Origin: an uncultured Bacilli bacterium
GTDB taxonomy: Bacteria > Bacillota_I > Bacilli_A > RF39 > UBA660
Assembly: GCA_934102355.1 (NCBI GenBank)
Contig: CAKOSO010000001.1
Coordinates: forward strand, 124,001-188,000
DNA length: 64,000 nt
Reading direction: 5' to 3'
The notes beneath the pieces are model-generated. The model was not told where the DNA came from, made no database searches, and saw only the letters and a list, made by a program, of their open reading frames with translations. This document shows positions 50,483 to 59,493 of this stretch, in pieces. Made by a program: the position numbers and the translations under genes. Positions within the stretch are counted from its first letter, which is position 1, and each line of letters starts with the position of its first letter.

Positions 50483-50923
50483 TTAAATACCTCCACACAA
50501 ATTATCATAAAGCTTACCAAGCAAATCATTTAAAAGTTTTCTATCTTGAACAGAAATACCTTCAAATAATCTTTTAAGACCCTCATCAGCTCTTTTTTTT
50601 ACTTCTAATGCTATATTATTAAACTTATCCAAAGTAATAATATTCTTATACCTTGAATCTTGTTCATTAATAACCCTTTTGATAAAACCTTTTTCTTCAA
50701 GTCTATTTAATATTCCTGTTACAGTAGGATTAGAAATATTAAACTCCTTTTCAATATCTCTTTGAGTAACTAAAATTCCACTTTTACCACTAAAATATAT
50801 ATAAAATAATATATCAACCTGACTCTTAGTAATACCAATAGAATTTAACATCTCATTAGCTTTTTTATCCAAAATATTATTAATAGATTTAATATAAAAA
50901 CCAATCTTCATCTCATTATACAT
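50483..50923 (-). CDS. MarR family transcriptional regulator
   Basis: 146 residues with a winged helix-turn-helix (LVTQRDIEKEFNISNPTVTGILNRLEEKGFIKRVINEQDSRYKNI) and flanking dimerisation helices. It is the first gene of the exporter operon; the stop is close to the exporter ATG and the ribosome site of that gene overlaps the marR end. Presumably represses its own operon until a toxic ligand binds. Confidence 0.93.
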   Translation of the reverse strand: MYNEMKIGFYIKSINNILDKKANEMLNSIGITKSQVDILFYIYFSGKSGILVTQRDIEKEFNISNPTVTGILNRLEEKGFIKRVINEQDSRYKNIITLDKFNNIALEVKKRADEGLKRLFEGISVQDRKLLNDLLGKLYDNLCGGI

Positions 50924-50939
50924 ATCATCACCCTAAACA

Positions 50940-50953
50940 TATAGCATGATATA
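50940..50953. promoter_or_regulatory. Probable MarR operator
   Basis: The near palindrome TATAGCATGATATA (TATA-N6-TATA with a CATG core) covers the predicted transcription start of the marR operon. Confidence 0.6.
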
Positions 50954-50954
50954 C

Positions 50955-50983
50955 ATTATAAATATATTTTTTAAAGATGTCAA
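50955..50983 (-). promoter_or_regulatory. Promoter of the marR-ABC operon
   Basis: On the minus strand TTGACA (50983-50978), 17 bases and TATAAT (50960-50955): a full-consensus sigma-A promoter, consistent with a unit held down by a repressor. Confidence 0.9.
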
Positions 50984-51015
50984 TAAGTTTAAAAATGAAA
51001 GAAAAAAAGTTAAAA

Positions 51016-52350
51016 CTAATTAACTTCTTCACTTCTTACATATTCCTTATAAAGCTTACCCTTCTCTTCAAAGTTTTTATATTCATTATAACTAGGAGCA
51101 GCAGGAGACATAACACATATCTTTTTAGTTACTTTTTTCGCATAACTTACTGCATCTTTTAAATTCCTTGCATAATAAATATTTCCTCTTTTTATTAATT
51201 TACCTATCTTATAACCAGTATCCTTTAAACATATAAAGTTTTCAATTTTAGATTTATTAAAAAACTCTATCAAAGGAGTATAATCAATTCCCCTATCCAT
51301 TCCACCAAATATTATAGTATCTACATTCCTTAATGTTTCAACACAATTTATTGTAGCATCGGGAATAGTAGCAATCGAATCATTATAATACTTAACATTC
51401 CCAAAAGTTCCAACATATTCTAATCTATGTTCCAAAGGAGTAAATGTATTAATACTATTAATCATTTTATTAGTATCAAGATCTAAAAGTAATCCAACTC
51501 TTAATACAAATAAAATATCTTCTAATTGATTATTTCCAATAAGTAATCTCTTACTATTAACGTCATAAAGCTCTTTACCATTAAAACAAACCATATCATT
51601 TTTAATAACCATATCACTATCTATATCAATAAGATTAGATTTAATAGGTAACTTACTTACGTAATCATATAATGTCTTATTTTTAGAGGAATATAAAGCA
51701 TAATCGTCACTATTTTGATATTTAAACATATTAAGCTTTGATAAAAAATAAGATTCTGGATTTCCAAAATAATCTAAATGTTCTTCGAATAAATTTAATA
51801 TAATACTAATATGTGGTGCATCTTTTATATATTCAGTTTGATAAGCAGAACACTCTATAGCCATCATACTATCCTCTTTAACAGATGAAATATAATCAAA
51901 TATTGGTACACCAATATTACCAAGTAAATAAGTATCAATACCTTGATCCTTTAAAACCTTATATATCAAACTAGTCGTAGTACTCTTGCCCTTAGTACCA
52001 GTAATACCTACAATTTGATTCTTAAAATATTTAAAAGCTAATGCATGTTGTGAAGTGATTTTATCTTTAACATTATCACATTTATTACCAAGTTTTACCC
52101 CAGGTGATTTCATAATAACATCAAAATCACTAAGATCATCTAAATAATTATCACCCAAAACAACCTTTAAATTTTTATCATCTTTTAAAAATTCATTATT
52201 TTCAAACAACTTAGTATTACCATCTAAAATAGTAATAACTTCATCACTTAAATAATTTCTTATAAATTTATAAGTAGATTTACCCTCCCTACCAAATCCA
52301 ATTATAGCTATGTTTTTTTCTTTAAAAAACTCTACTATTTGTTTATACAT
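51016..52350 (-). CDS. murD: MurD-family ligase (probably L-Glu-adding MurD2)
   Basis: 444 residues. The Mur ligase fold is complete: N-terminal UDP-MurNAc domain (NIAIIGFGREGKSTYKFI), ATP loop GTKGKSTTTSLIYKVL, IECSAYQTEY, and the C-terminal domain (HRLEYVGTFGNVKYYNDSIAT). Normal MurD adds D-Glu to UDP-MurNAc-L-Ala. Because the upstream gene is MurL, which epimerises the terminal L-Glu of the product, this copy is more likely a MurD2 that adds L-Glu. That depends on the neighbour, not on a diagnostic residue. Confidence 0.85.
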   Translation of the reverse strand: MYKQIVEFFKEKNIAIIGFGREGKSTYKFIRNYLSDEVITILDGNTKLFENNEFLKDDKNLKVVLGDNYLDDLSDFDVIMKSPGVKLGNKCDNVKDKITSQHALAFKYFKNQIVGITGTKGKSTTTSLIYKVLKDQGIDTYLLGNIGVPIFDYISSVKEDSMMAIECSAYQTEYIKDAPHISIILNLFEEHLDYFGNPESYFLSKLNMFKYQNSDDYALYSSKNKTLYDYVSKLPIKSNLIDIDSDMVIKNDMVCFNGKELYDVNSKRLLIGNNQLEDILFVLRVGLLLDLDTNKMINSINTFTPLEHRLEYVGTFGNVKYYNDSIATIPDATINCVETLRNVDTIIFGGMDRGIDYTPLIEFFNKSKIENFICLKDTGYKIGKLIKRGNIYYARNLKDAVSYAKKVTKKICVMSPAAPSYNEYKNFEEKGKLYKEYVRSEEVN

Positions 52351-53678
52351 TTACTTAATTCCTCCTTCAAAAGATTTAAAAAATGTTCATCTAAATTATG
52401 TTCATTATTAAATTTATTTTCTAAATTTAAACCCTCATCTTCTAAATTATAATGATCTTTATAATATTGTAATAAATATGGTAATTTATTACTTTTCCTA
52501 ATTGTTTTACTAATAGCATATCTTACCTCACTATAAGTACCAACACATTCGAAAGGTTTTTGATCACTCTTTCCAGCAAGTTCTAAGAAAGTATTAAGAA
52601 GATCTTCTCTTAAAAATAAATCTTCACCAAAAATATTAACTAATTCATCTTTATATAAAAATGGACTTAAAATAGTAAATACAAACAAACACTTAGGACA
52701 GTTATTACACCACTCCCATGGGTTCTTTTTACTTCCTAAATTACAACTTTTAAATACTTTATGATACTTCTTATAATTAGAGAACATCATTCCAATTTGA
52801 TACTCAGTAAGAGGTCTTAAAATACTAAAATACTTAATATCAATTTTAAAATATTTATTAATATAATTATTAAAATCATTTTCAAATTCATATGTCTTTG
52901 AATATTGATGATTTATATTAGTACCTTCTATATTAGATTCATTAGCACTAGATTCATTAGATAATACTATATACCTTTTATTATTTATATATGCTTCTAA
53001 AAAACAAGTAAAAGCAACCAAAGAAGAAAAAGGTGTATGACCATTTATAAAACCTTGACTATTTAAATCCAAAAGATTTTTATCAATAGTTCTTTTCATA
53101 ACAACTATTTTATCTTCATTATAAGAAGCTGCCTTACAACAATCAAAATGTACTTCTTTAGGATTCATAACAATACAAGTATTAATATCAAATTCACTTT
53201 TTAATACTTCTAAAGTAACATTAGAATCTTTACCGCCACCAATTGGAATTAAATTACCAATTCCATTATAACTAGGAAATGAAATTTTACTCTCAGGACA
53301 AAGAATAGATATATTCATAAAATTATCAATTGATACATCTATATTATTTTTATAAAATAATTCACTAAGACCATTAAAATATAACTTCTTAAAAAACTTA
53401 ATTTGATCATCATTTAAATAACCAGCTTTAATAACTACATTTTTACTACAACAACACTTCCAATAACTAATAAGTTCAACCATACCTATATGAAAAACCA
53501 AATACTTAGTGAAATCATTTATTTCAAAATCATCAACTACTAATGTCGGATTAAACTCAGTCAAATTAGGAATCTTAAAATGAAAAGTTATTTTCATCTT
53601 TCCGTCTTCATGTAAAAGAGAATAACTATCATATATAAAAGTATCATATTTTTTACTTAGTTCATTATATTTATCCAT
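52335..53678 (-). CDS. murL: UDP-MurNAc-L-Ala-L-Glu epimerase MurL
   Basis: 447 residues from the ATG at 53678 (AGGTGG upstream); an ATG at 53693 is less well placed. The central segment has a PP-loop-like ATP site IPIGGGKDSNVTLEVLK (GGGKDS, 147-152), an HFDCCKAA region, SNESSANESNIEGTNINHQYS, and a zinc-like cluster WEWCNNCPKCLF. These match MurL, described in Xanthomonas with MurD2: the epimerase converts the terminal L-Glu of UDP-MurNAc-L-Ala-L-Glu to D-Glu, replacing glutamate racemase MurI in this pathway. It is operonic with murD (16-base overlap). Confidence 0.85.
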   Translation of the reverse strand: MDKYNELSKKYDTFIYDSYSLLHEDGKMKITFHFKIPNLTEFNPTLVVDDFEINDFTKYLVFHIGMVELISYWKCCCSKNVVIKAGYLNDDQIKFFKKLYFNGLSELFYKNNIDVSIDNFMNISILCPESKISFPSYNGIGNLIPIGGGKDSNVTLEVLKSEFDINTCIVMNPKEVHFDCCKAASYNEDKIVVMKRTIDKNLLDLNSQGFINGHTPFSSLVAFTCFLEAYINNKRYIVLSNESSANESNIEGTNINHQYSKTYEFENDFNNYINKYFKIDIKYFSILRPLTEYQIGMMFSNYKKYHKVFKSCNLGSKKNPWEWCNNCPKCLFVFTILSPFLYKDELVNIFGEDLFLREDLLNTFLELAGKSDQKPFECVGTYSEVRYAISKTIRKSNKLPYLLQYYKDHYNLEDEGLNLENKFNNEHNLDEHFLNLLKEELSKCINK

Positions 53679-53694
53679 AATACCACCTAACAAT

Positions 53695-53722
53695 ATTATA
53701 CACGATTATTTTATATTTGTAA
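53695..53722 (-). promoter_or_regulatory. Promoter of murL-murD
   Basis: Minus strand: TTACAA (53722-53717), 16 bases, TATAAT (53700-53695) with an upstream TG (extended -10), a short distance before the murL ribosome site. A divergent promoter for ftsW must lie in the remaining 50 bases. Confidence 0.6.
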
Positions 53723-53771
53723 CTTTGTTATTTTTGAAAATATTTAAAATAAACTTAATTAGGTGAATAAT

Positions 53772-54866
53772 ATGCAAAAAAAATGTAGTTTAATAATAAT
53801 TATATCTGTTTTTCTATTGGTACTATTTGGTATCATAATGATTTACTCATCTTCATATATATGGGCTGAATATAAGTTTAATGATCCATATAAATATTTA
53901 AAACAACAAGTATTATTTGCAATTATTGGATTTATAATTATGTTTTTATTCAGAAAAATAGATTATAAGTTCTATTATAAAAAAGCAAACCTAATTCTAC
54001 TTATATGTATTATTTTATTAATACTAGTAATAATACCAGGTATCGGAGTAATAAGAAATGGTTCAAGAAGTTGGTTTGGTATTGGTCCCTTTGGAATTCA
54101 ACCAAGTGAAGCAGCAAAACTTGGATTAATAATATTTGTATCAAAATATTTATCCAATAATAAAAAAGCTCCAAAAGACTTCTTTAAAGGAATACTACCA
54201 ATCTTAGGGATAGTAATGCTTGTATTTTTACTTATAATGTTACAACCAGACTTTGGAACAGGATTTATCTTAGTAATGAGTATTATTGCAATAATATTTA
54301 TAAGTGGTGCTAACATGAAATACTTCTATATATTAGGGTCAATCGGAATAATTGGAGTAATAGCACTAATAATAGTAGCACCATACAGAATGGATAGAAT
54401 AACATCTTTCCTAAATCCATGGAAAGATCCATTAGGTACAGGATTTCAAATAATTCAAAGCTTATATGCAATAGGCCCTGGAGGACTTCTTGGACTTGGA
54501 TTTACTAACTCAATCCAAAAACATTTTTACCTTCCAGAACCACAAACAGATTTTATATTTTCAATCATATGTGAAGAATTTGGAATAATCGGACCCATAA
54601 TTGTAGTAACACTATTTCTAACACTAACATTTAGTGTTTTAAAACTAGTATTAAAAGAAACTAATTTATTCAAAAAGTACTTAATGTTTGGAATTATTTT
54701 TCAAATGATATTTCAAACAATACTTAATTTATCAGTAGTAATAGGTTTAATCCCTGTAACAGGTGTAACTCTTCCATTCTTATCTTATGGAGGATCAAGT
54801 CTACTTGTATCAATGGCAAGCATTGGAATGATCCTATCAATGGCAGAAAAAGAAGAATCTGTATAG
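53772..54866 (+). CDS. ftsW: Septal peptidoglycan glycosyltransferase FtsW (SEDS)
   Basis: 364 residues starting at the ATG at 53772 after AGGTGA. About ten membrane helices. SEDS motifs: NGSRSWFGIGPFGIQPSEAAKLGL, LQPDFGTGFIL with the catalytic Asp, and GLIPVTGVTLPFLSYGGSSLL. It polymerises lipid II with a class B PBP at the septum. Assigned FtsW rather than RodA because it sits among dcw genes. It is on the plus strand, inverted relative to the usual cluster. Confidence 0.92.
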   Translation: MQKKCSLIIIISVFLLVLFGIIMIYSSSYIWAEYKFNDPYKYLKQQVLFAIIGFIIMFLFRKIDYKFYYKKANLILLICIILLILVIIPGIGVIRNGSRSWFGIGPFGIQPSEAAKLGLIIFVSKYLSNNKKAPKDFFKGILPILGIVMLVFLLIMLQPDFGTGFILVMSIIAIIFISGANMKYFYILGSIGIIGVIALIIVAPYRMDRITSFLNPWKDPLGTGFQIIQSLYAIGPGGLLGLGFTNSIQKHFYLPEPQTDFIFSIICEEFGIIGPIIVVTLFLTLTFSVLKLVLKETNLFKKYLMFGIIFQMIFQTILNLSVVIGLIPVTGVTLPFLSYGGSSLLVSMASIGMILSMAEKEESV

Positions 54867-54984
54867 CTCCATACTATAATTCAATATAATTATACAAACA
54901 TCCTTTTATAAATCCATTTATTTAAATGACAAAACTATATTTTTTAATACTCAATAATAACAAAACCTAAAAAGTTTTAAAATC

Positions 54985-55020
54985 AAAAAAGACATTCAAC
55001 CAAAATGAATGTCCTTTTTA
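54985..55020. terminator. Bidirectional terminator between ftsW and mraY
   Basis: A symmetrical hairpin AAAAAAGACATTCA-N-TGAATGTCCTTTTT with T runs on both strands serves two convergent genes. Confidence 0.85.
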
Positions 55021-55033
55021 ATAAATTAATTTT

Positions 55034-56014
55034 TTATATCCATAATGCAAAGAATATACCCATTAAACAAAATAATATTCCTACTAACCAGAATCCCTTT
55101 ACAATATCAGGTTCTTGGTAACCTTTTTTCTCGAAATGATGATGTATTGGAGTCATTAAGAATAATCTCTTACCAGTTTTCTTATAATATATAACTTGAA
55201 TTATTACTGAAAGAGTTTCAATAACAAACACAAAACCTACTACAAATAAAGTTACTTCACGTCTTGTAAGTATTGCAACTGCAGCAAGTACAGCACCAAG
55301 TGCTAACGCTCCAGTATCACCCATAAATACTTTTGCTGGATATGCATTAAACATTAAAAATCCCATTAATGAACCAATTAAAACTACACAGAATATTCCC
55401 ATATCCTCTTGTCCAATAAACAATGCAATAAGAGAAAAAGCAATAAGAGAAATTGTAGAAAGCCCCCCAGCTAAACCATCTAATCCATCAGTTAAATTAA
55501 CTGCATTACTAAATCCTACTAACATTAATAAGATCAATATTCCATAACCCCAACCTAAATCAACATCAATATTAAGTGTTGTAACAGTAAAATTAGTATT
55601 ACCATTATATCTCATATATATAGCAAAGAATATTAAAGCAACAACCACTTGAGCTATAAACTTTTGTGCTACAGTTAAACCCTCATTCTTACCACGTTTT
55701 ATACTAAGCATATCATCCGTAAAACCAATAAGTGCATACGAAACAAACACCGCTAAACATATAGCAAGATTATATGAAAAATCAATTTTTTTACTTATAA
55801 CCAAATATGCAATAGTTATAAGTGTAGGTATAATAAATATTAAACCTCCCATTGTAGGAGTACCAGCTTTCTTTCTATGACTCTCCCCTACATAACTACT
55901 TATATTTTGTCCAAAATTCAACTTCTTTAAAAGTGGAATAAGAAAAAAGCCTAAAATAACAGCTACTAAAAAGCTTACCATTAAAGCTACTACAACTTTT
56001 GTTAACAAAAGCAT
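55034..56014 (-). CDS. mraY: Phospho-N-acetylmuramoyl-pentapeptide-transferase MraY
   Basis: 326 residues, ten membrane helices. Motifs: SHRKKAGTPTMGGL, FTDDMLSI (DDxx), NLTDGLDGLAGG, FMGDTGALALGA and the C-terminal LMTPIHHHFEKKG. It makes lipid I from UDP-MurNAc-pentapeptide and undecaprenyl phosphate. The gene diverges from a PBP gene on the plus strand and converges on ftsW. Confidence 0.98.
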   Translation of the reverse strand: MLLLTKVVVALMVSFLVAVILGFFLIPLLKKLNFGQNISSYVGESHRKKAGTPTMGGLIFIIPTLITIAYLVISKKIDFSYNLAICLAVFVSYALIGFTDDMLSIKRGKNEGLTVAQKFIAQVVVALIFFAIYMRYNGNTNFTVTTLNIDVDLGWGYGILILLMLVGFSNAVNLTDGLDGLAGGLSTISLIAFSLIALFIGQEDMGIFCVVLIGSLMGFLMFNAYPAKVFMGDTGALALGAVLAAVAILTRREVTLFVVGFVFVIETLSVIIQVIYYKKTGKRLFLMTPIHHHFEKKGYQEPDIVKGFWLVGILFCLMGIFFALWI

Positions 56015-56179
56015 ACAATCACCTCATAAACTTAGCTAAAGATATTATACTACAATATATATCCAAAAATAAAATATTTTTATTTATTTTACAAATATTT
56101 ACAATAAATTATATTTTAATAATCTCAAAAAATGTAATAATCAATTAAAAATTTTTCATATAATTATTTGGAGGATTAT

Positions 56180-58078
56180 ATGTTTTTTAAAAAAATTGAT
56201 GAAAGAATTAGAATTATATTATTTATTATTTGTATTTGTTTTATCCTTATTATATTTAGAGTAATATTTGTACAAACAGTAACTTATAAAAAATTATACA
56301 ACCTTGCAGATGACTTATGGAGTAGAGAACTTCCAATAACTGCTGAAAGAGGAAAAATTCTAGATAGAAACGGAAATGTTTTAGCAGATAACATAACTTC
56401 CACTACCCTATATGTAATACCTAGTCAAATAAAAGACTACGAAGAAACAGCAAGAATTATAAGTGAAACCATTAATGCTAATTATGATGATATTTATAAA
56501 CACATAACTAAAAGTGTATCAATTGAAAGAATTCATCCAGAAGGAAGAAGATTAAAAAGTGATATTGCAGATAAAATAGCAAGTTATAACTTACCAGGAG
56601 TTTATTTAATTAAAGAATCAGAAAGATATTATCCATATGATGAACTATTATCACACGTATTAGGTTACGTCGGAATCGATAACCAAGGACTTGCAGGTGT
56701 AGAACTTTTATATGACAAATACCTAACAGGAACTAATGGAGCATTAAAATATTATAGTGATGCCAAAGGAAACAAACTAAATATGAATGAAGTATATATA
56801 GAAAGCGTAAGTGGCATGGATATAATGTTAACCATTGATTTAGATATTCAAAAATCAGTAGAAAGAGAACTAGATAATATTGTAACAATGTTTGAACCGG
56901 ATAATGCATACGTACTAGCAATGAACCCAAACACTGGGGAAATACTAGCAATGTCATCACGACCTACTTACAATCCAAATAAATATAAAGAATACAGTCA
57001 AGAAATATTAAATAGAAACCTACCAATATGGAAAACTTATGAGCCAGGATCAACCTTTAAAATAGTTACAACAGCTGCAGCAGTAAATGAAAAGTTAGTT
57101 GATCTAGAAAAAGATACCTTTTATGATTCAGGATCAGTTATTGTAAGTGGTGCTAAAATAAGATGTTGGAAAAGTGGTGGACATGGACAACAAACATTTA
57201 TGCAAGTATTTCAAAATTCATGTAACCCTGGATTTGTCGCACTAGGAAAAAAATTAGGAAAAGAAAAACTATTCTCATACATAGATCTATTTGGATTCGG
57301 TAAAAAAACAGGAATAGATTTAAACGGAGAAGCACTGGGTATAATATTTGATTTAGATAAAGTTGGAGAACTAGAACTATCAACCACAGCATTCGGCCAA
57401 GGAGTAAGCGTAACAGCAATCCAACAAGTAAATGCCGTATCATCAATTGTAAACGGAGGAAGTCTTTACAAACCATATGTATTAAAAGGAATCTTAAATA
57501 ATAACGATATCATAATGCAAAACGAAAAAACATTAATAAAGAAAACAATAACTGAAGAAACAAGTAAAATAATGCGACAAGCTTTAGAAAATGTAGTAGC
57601 ACTTGGTGGTGGTAAAAAAGTATATATCGACGGTTATAGAGTCGGAGGAAAAACAGGTACAGCACAAAAAGTAGAAAATGGAAGGTATCTAGAAAACAAC
57701 TACATAATGAGCTTCATGGCAGTACTACCAAGTAATAATCCAGAAGTCGTTTTATATCTTGCTATTGATAATCCAAAACATACTGCACTCCTATCAAGTT
57801 ACACCACTACCCCATTTGTAAGAAATATATTATTAGACATAATATCAATCATGGACATTAAAAAACAAGATAATCAAGTTGAAAAAGAATACGAATGGAA
57901 TGATAAAAAATATATAGATGTTCCAAATGTTATAGGTCTAACAAAAAAAGAAGCCAAAAAGCTTCTTAAAGACTTCAATGTATCAATAATTGGAGATGGA
58001 GACATTGTAGCAGACCAATCACCAGTTGGTAATACAAGATACTATATTGGTGGTACCATAAGATTAATGATGAATTAA
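56180..58078 (+). CDS. Class B penicillin-binding protein with one PASTA domain (SpoVD/PBP-like)
   Basis: 632 residues from the ATG at 56180 (GGAGG five bases before; a TTG at 56168 is unsupported). Membrane helix at about 13-34, a dimerisation domain (DRNGNVLADNITSTTLY), and the transpeptidase with YEPGSTFKI (SxxK), NSCNPGF (SxN) and GGKTGTAQK (KTG). A C-terminal PASTA domain (about 580-632) is present. Its stop shares bases with the stop of the convergent gene (TTAA, 58075-58078). A septal or SpoVD-like role is inferred. Confidence 0.92.
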   Translation: MFFKKIDERIRIILFIICICFILIIFRVIFVQTVTYKKLYNLADDLWSRELPITAERGKILDRNGNVLADNITSTTLYVIPSQIKDYEETARIISETINANYDDIYKHITKSVSIERIHPEGRRLKSDIADKIASYNLPGVYLIKESERYYPYDELLSHVLGYVGIDNQGLAGVELLYDKYLTGTNGALKYYSDAKGNKLNMNEVYIESVSGMDIMLTIDLDIQKSVERELDNIVTMFEPDNAYVLAMNPNTGEILAMSSRPTYNPNKYKEYSQEILNRNLPIWKTYEPGSTFKIVTTAAAVNEKLVDLEKDTFYDSGSVIVSGAKIRCWKSGGHGQQTFMQVFQNSCNPGFVALGKKLGKEKLFSYIDLFGFGKKTGIDLNGEALGIIFDLDKVGELELSTTAFGQGVSVTAIQQVNAVSSIVNGGSLYKPYVLKGILNNNDIIMQNEKTLIKKTITEETSKIMRQALENVVALGGGKKVYIDGYRVGGKTGTAQKVENGRYLENNYIMSFMAVLPSNNPEVVLYLAIDNPKHTALLSSYTTTPFVRNILLDIISIMDIKKQDNQVEKEYEWNDKKYIDVPNVIGLTKKEAKKLLKDFNVSIIGDGDIVADQSPVGNTRYYIGGTIRLMMN

Positions 58079-59403
58079 TTAAATTCCTTATACATTTCTT
58101 CTAAATAATACTTTTTAATTGATTCTAAAATCTTATGACAAGAATAAACTGCAACTTCTCTTTCTGATTTATCAGTAGTATCAATAAAATTAACATTAAT
58201 ATCATTATCTAAAAGTTTATCTTTAATAACCATTAATGATTCATTATAAGAATCAATATTTCCCTTATTCAAGAAATTCCTTTTAACTAAAGATAAAAAA
58301 GTATTATAATCTCTTTTTAAAGAAACATCATAAGAACAATAAGTAAAAATAACCATATTTATATTTTCTTTTACAATAGAAACATATTTATTAAATATAT
58401 CATTATATTCACTTTCATCTAAATCACCTTGTTTAAATAATCTATCAATCCATATTAAACGATCTGATAAAGACCTATCAAACAAAACAATATCATAAGA
58501 AGTATCCTTAAACCTTAATAATTCATCCTTAGATAATTCAAGTATTTTCTTATTTATATATTTCTTATCCTTATCTTTTATCCCTGGATAAATATCTTCT
58601 TTATATTTTTTAGATGAAAAAAATTCACAAACATCAAGTACTTTAAAGCCTTCCTTTTTAAAGAAATCCTTTAAATTATTCATTAAACTTGTTTTACCAG
58701 TTCTAGGAGTACCAGAAAACTCTATAGCAAAAGGTGGAATCTCGTTAATTAAAGATTTCATCTTTTTTATTTCTTTATTCATATAATTTAATCTTAATAA
58801 ATCACTATATTGTTTCTTATCGCTAAATAAACTATCATCAATATAATCATCTTTAATATCATTAAAAACATGATCTATAAGACCTTTTAACCTTTTAAAC
58901 ATAGGTAATGAAGAATCACTATTATAAATTAAGCTTTCATAAACGCTTGTATAATACCATTTAGATTTATCAAAACCTCTATTAAATCTATTAAAAACTT
59001 CTTTTCCTTCTAACTCACAAAGTATTCTTAAATCTTCTAAATTACTAATTTTATCTGCGCAAATTAAAGCTTTATGTCTAATATCCAAAGATTTAGTGTT
59101 TTCTATTGTATATTCTTTTCTTTCTTCCCATGGAAGTGATTTATCCGGTTCACTTGCTTCTTTTACTAAAGATGCAATATCACTATCAAATTTATCAGTA
59201 ATATCACTAAGTTCATATTTAGTATCTTCAACTACATCATGTAAATATCCAGCAGCAATAACATTATCATCAAATCCATATTCGCTTAATATATTAGCAA
59301 CATTTATTGGATGTATAATCATAGGTTTAACCTTATCAGATTTTCTAACCTGTCCCTTATGAGCTCTTATTGCAAATTCTTTTGCTAATTCTTTTACATC
59401 CAT
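58075..59403 (-). CDS. Fusion of a MESH1/SpoT-type HD hydrolase and a P-loop kinase-like domain
   Basis: 442 residues. Residues 1-175 form an HD domain of the ppGpp hydrolase type: HPINVANIL (His31), LHDVVEDT (His55, Asp56, Glu59, Asp60) and ADKISNLED (Asp117). A linker leads to a P-loop domain from about 225: GTPRTGKTS (231-239), a DRSLSDRLIWIDRLF lid-like segment and FTYCSYDVSLKRD, resembling deoxynucleoside/thymidylate kinase-like NTPases. No synthetase domain is present. The pairing suggests coupling of alarmone breakdown to a nucleotide or nucleic-acid phosphorylation step, but that is inference. Confidence 0.75.
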   Translation of the reverse strand: MDVKELAKEFAIRAHKGQVRKSDKVKPMIIHPINVANILSEYGFDDNVIAAGYLHDVVEDTKYELSDITDKFDSDIASLVKEASEPDKSLPWEERKEYTIENTKSLDIRHKALICADKISNLEDLRILCELEGKEVFNRFNRGFDKSKWYYTSVYESLIYNSDSSLPMFKRLKGLIDHVFNDIKDDYIDDSLFSDKKQYSDLLRLNYMNKEIKKMKSLINEIPPFAIEFSGTPRTGKTSLMNNLKDFFKKEGFKVLDVCEFFSSKKYKEDIYPGIKDKDKKYINKKILELSKDELLRFKDTSYDIVLFDRSLSDRLIWIDRLFKQGDLDESEYNDIFNKYVSIVKENINMVIFTYCSYDVSLKRDYNTFLSLVKRNFLNKGNIDSYNESLMVIKDKLLDNDINVNFIDTTDKSEREVAVYSCHKILESIKKYYLEEMYKEFN

Positions 59404-59461
59404 TTAAATCACCTAGTACCAATTCTACCAAAAAAACTATCAAAAAAAAATAAAAAAGTAT

Positions 59462-59493
59462 ATTAAAAGAAAAAAAGTTGCAAAGCAACTATT
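59462..59493 (-). terminator. Intrinsic terminator of the nucleotidyltransferase gene
   Basis: The minus-strand AGTTGC-TTT-GCAACT stem is followed by TTTTTTTCTTTT. Confidence 0.85.
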
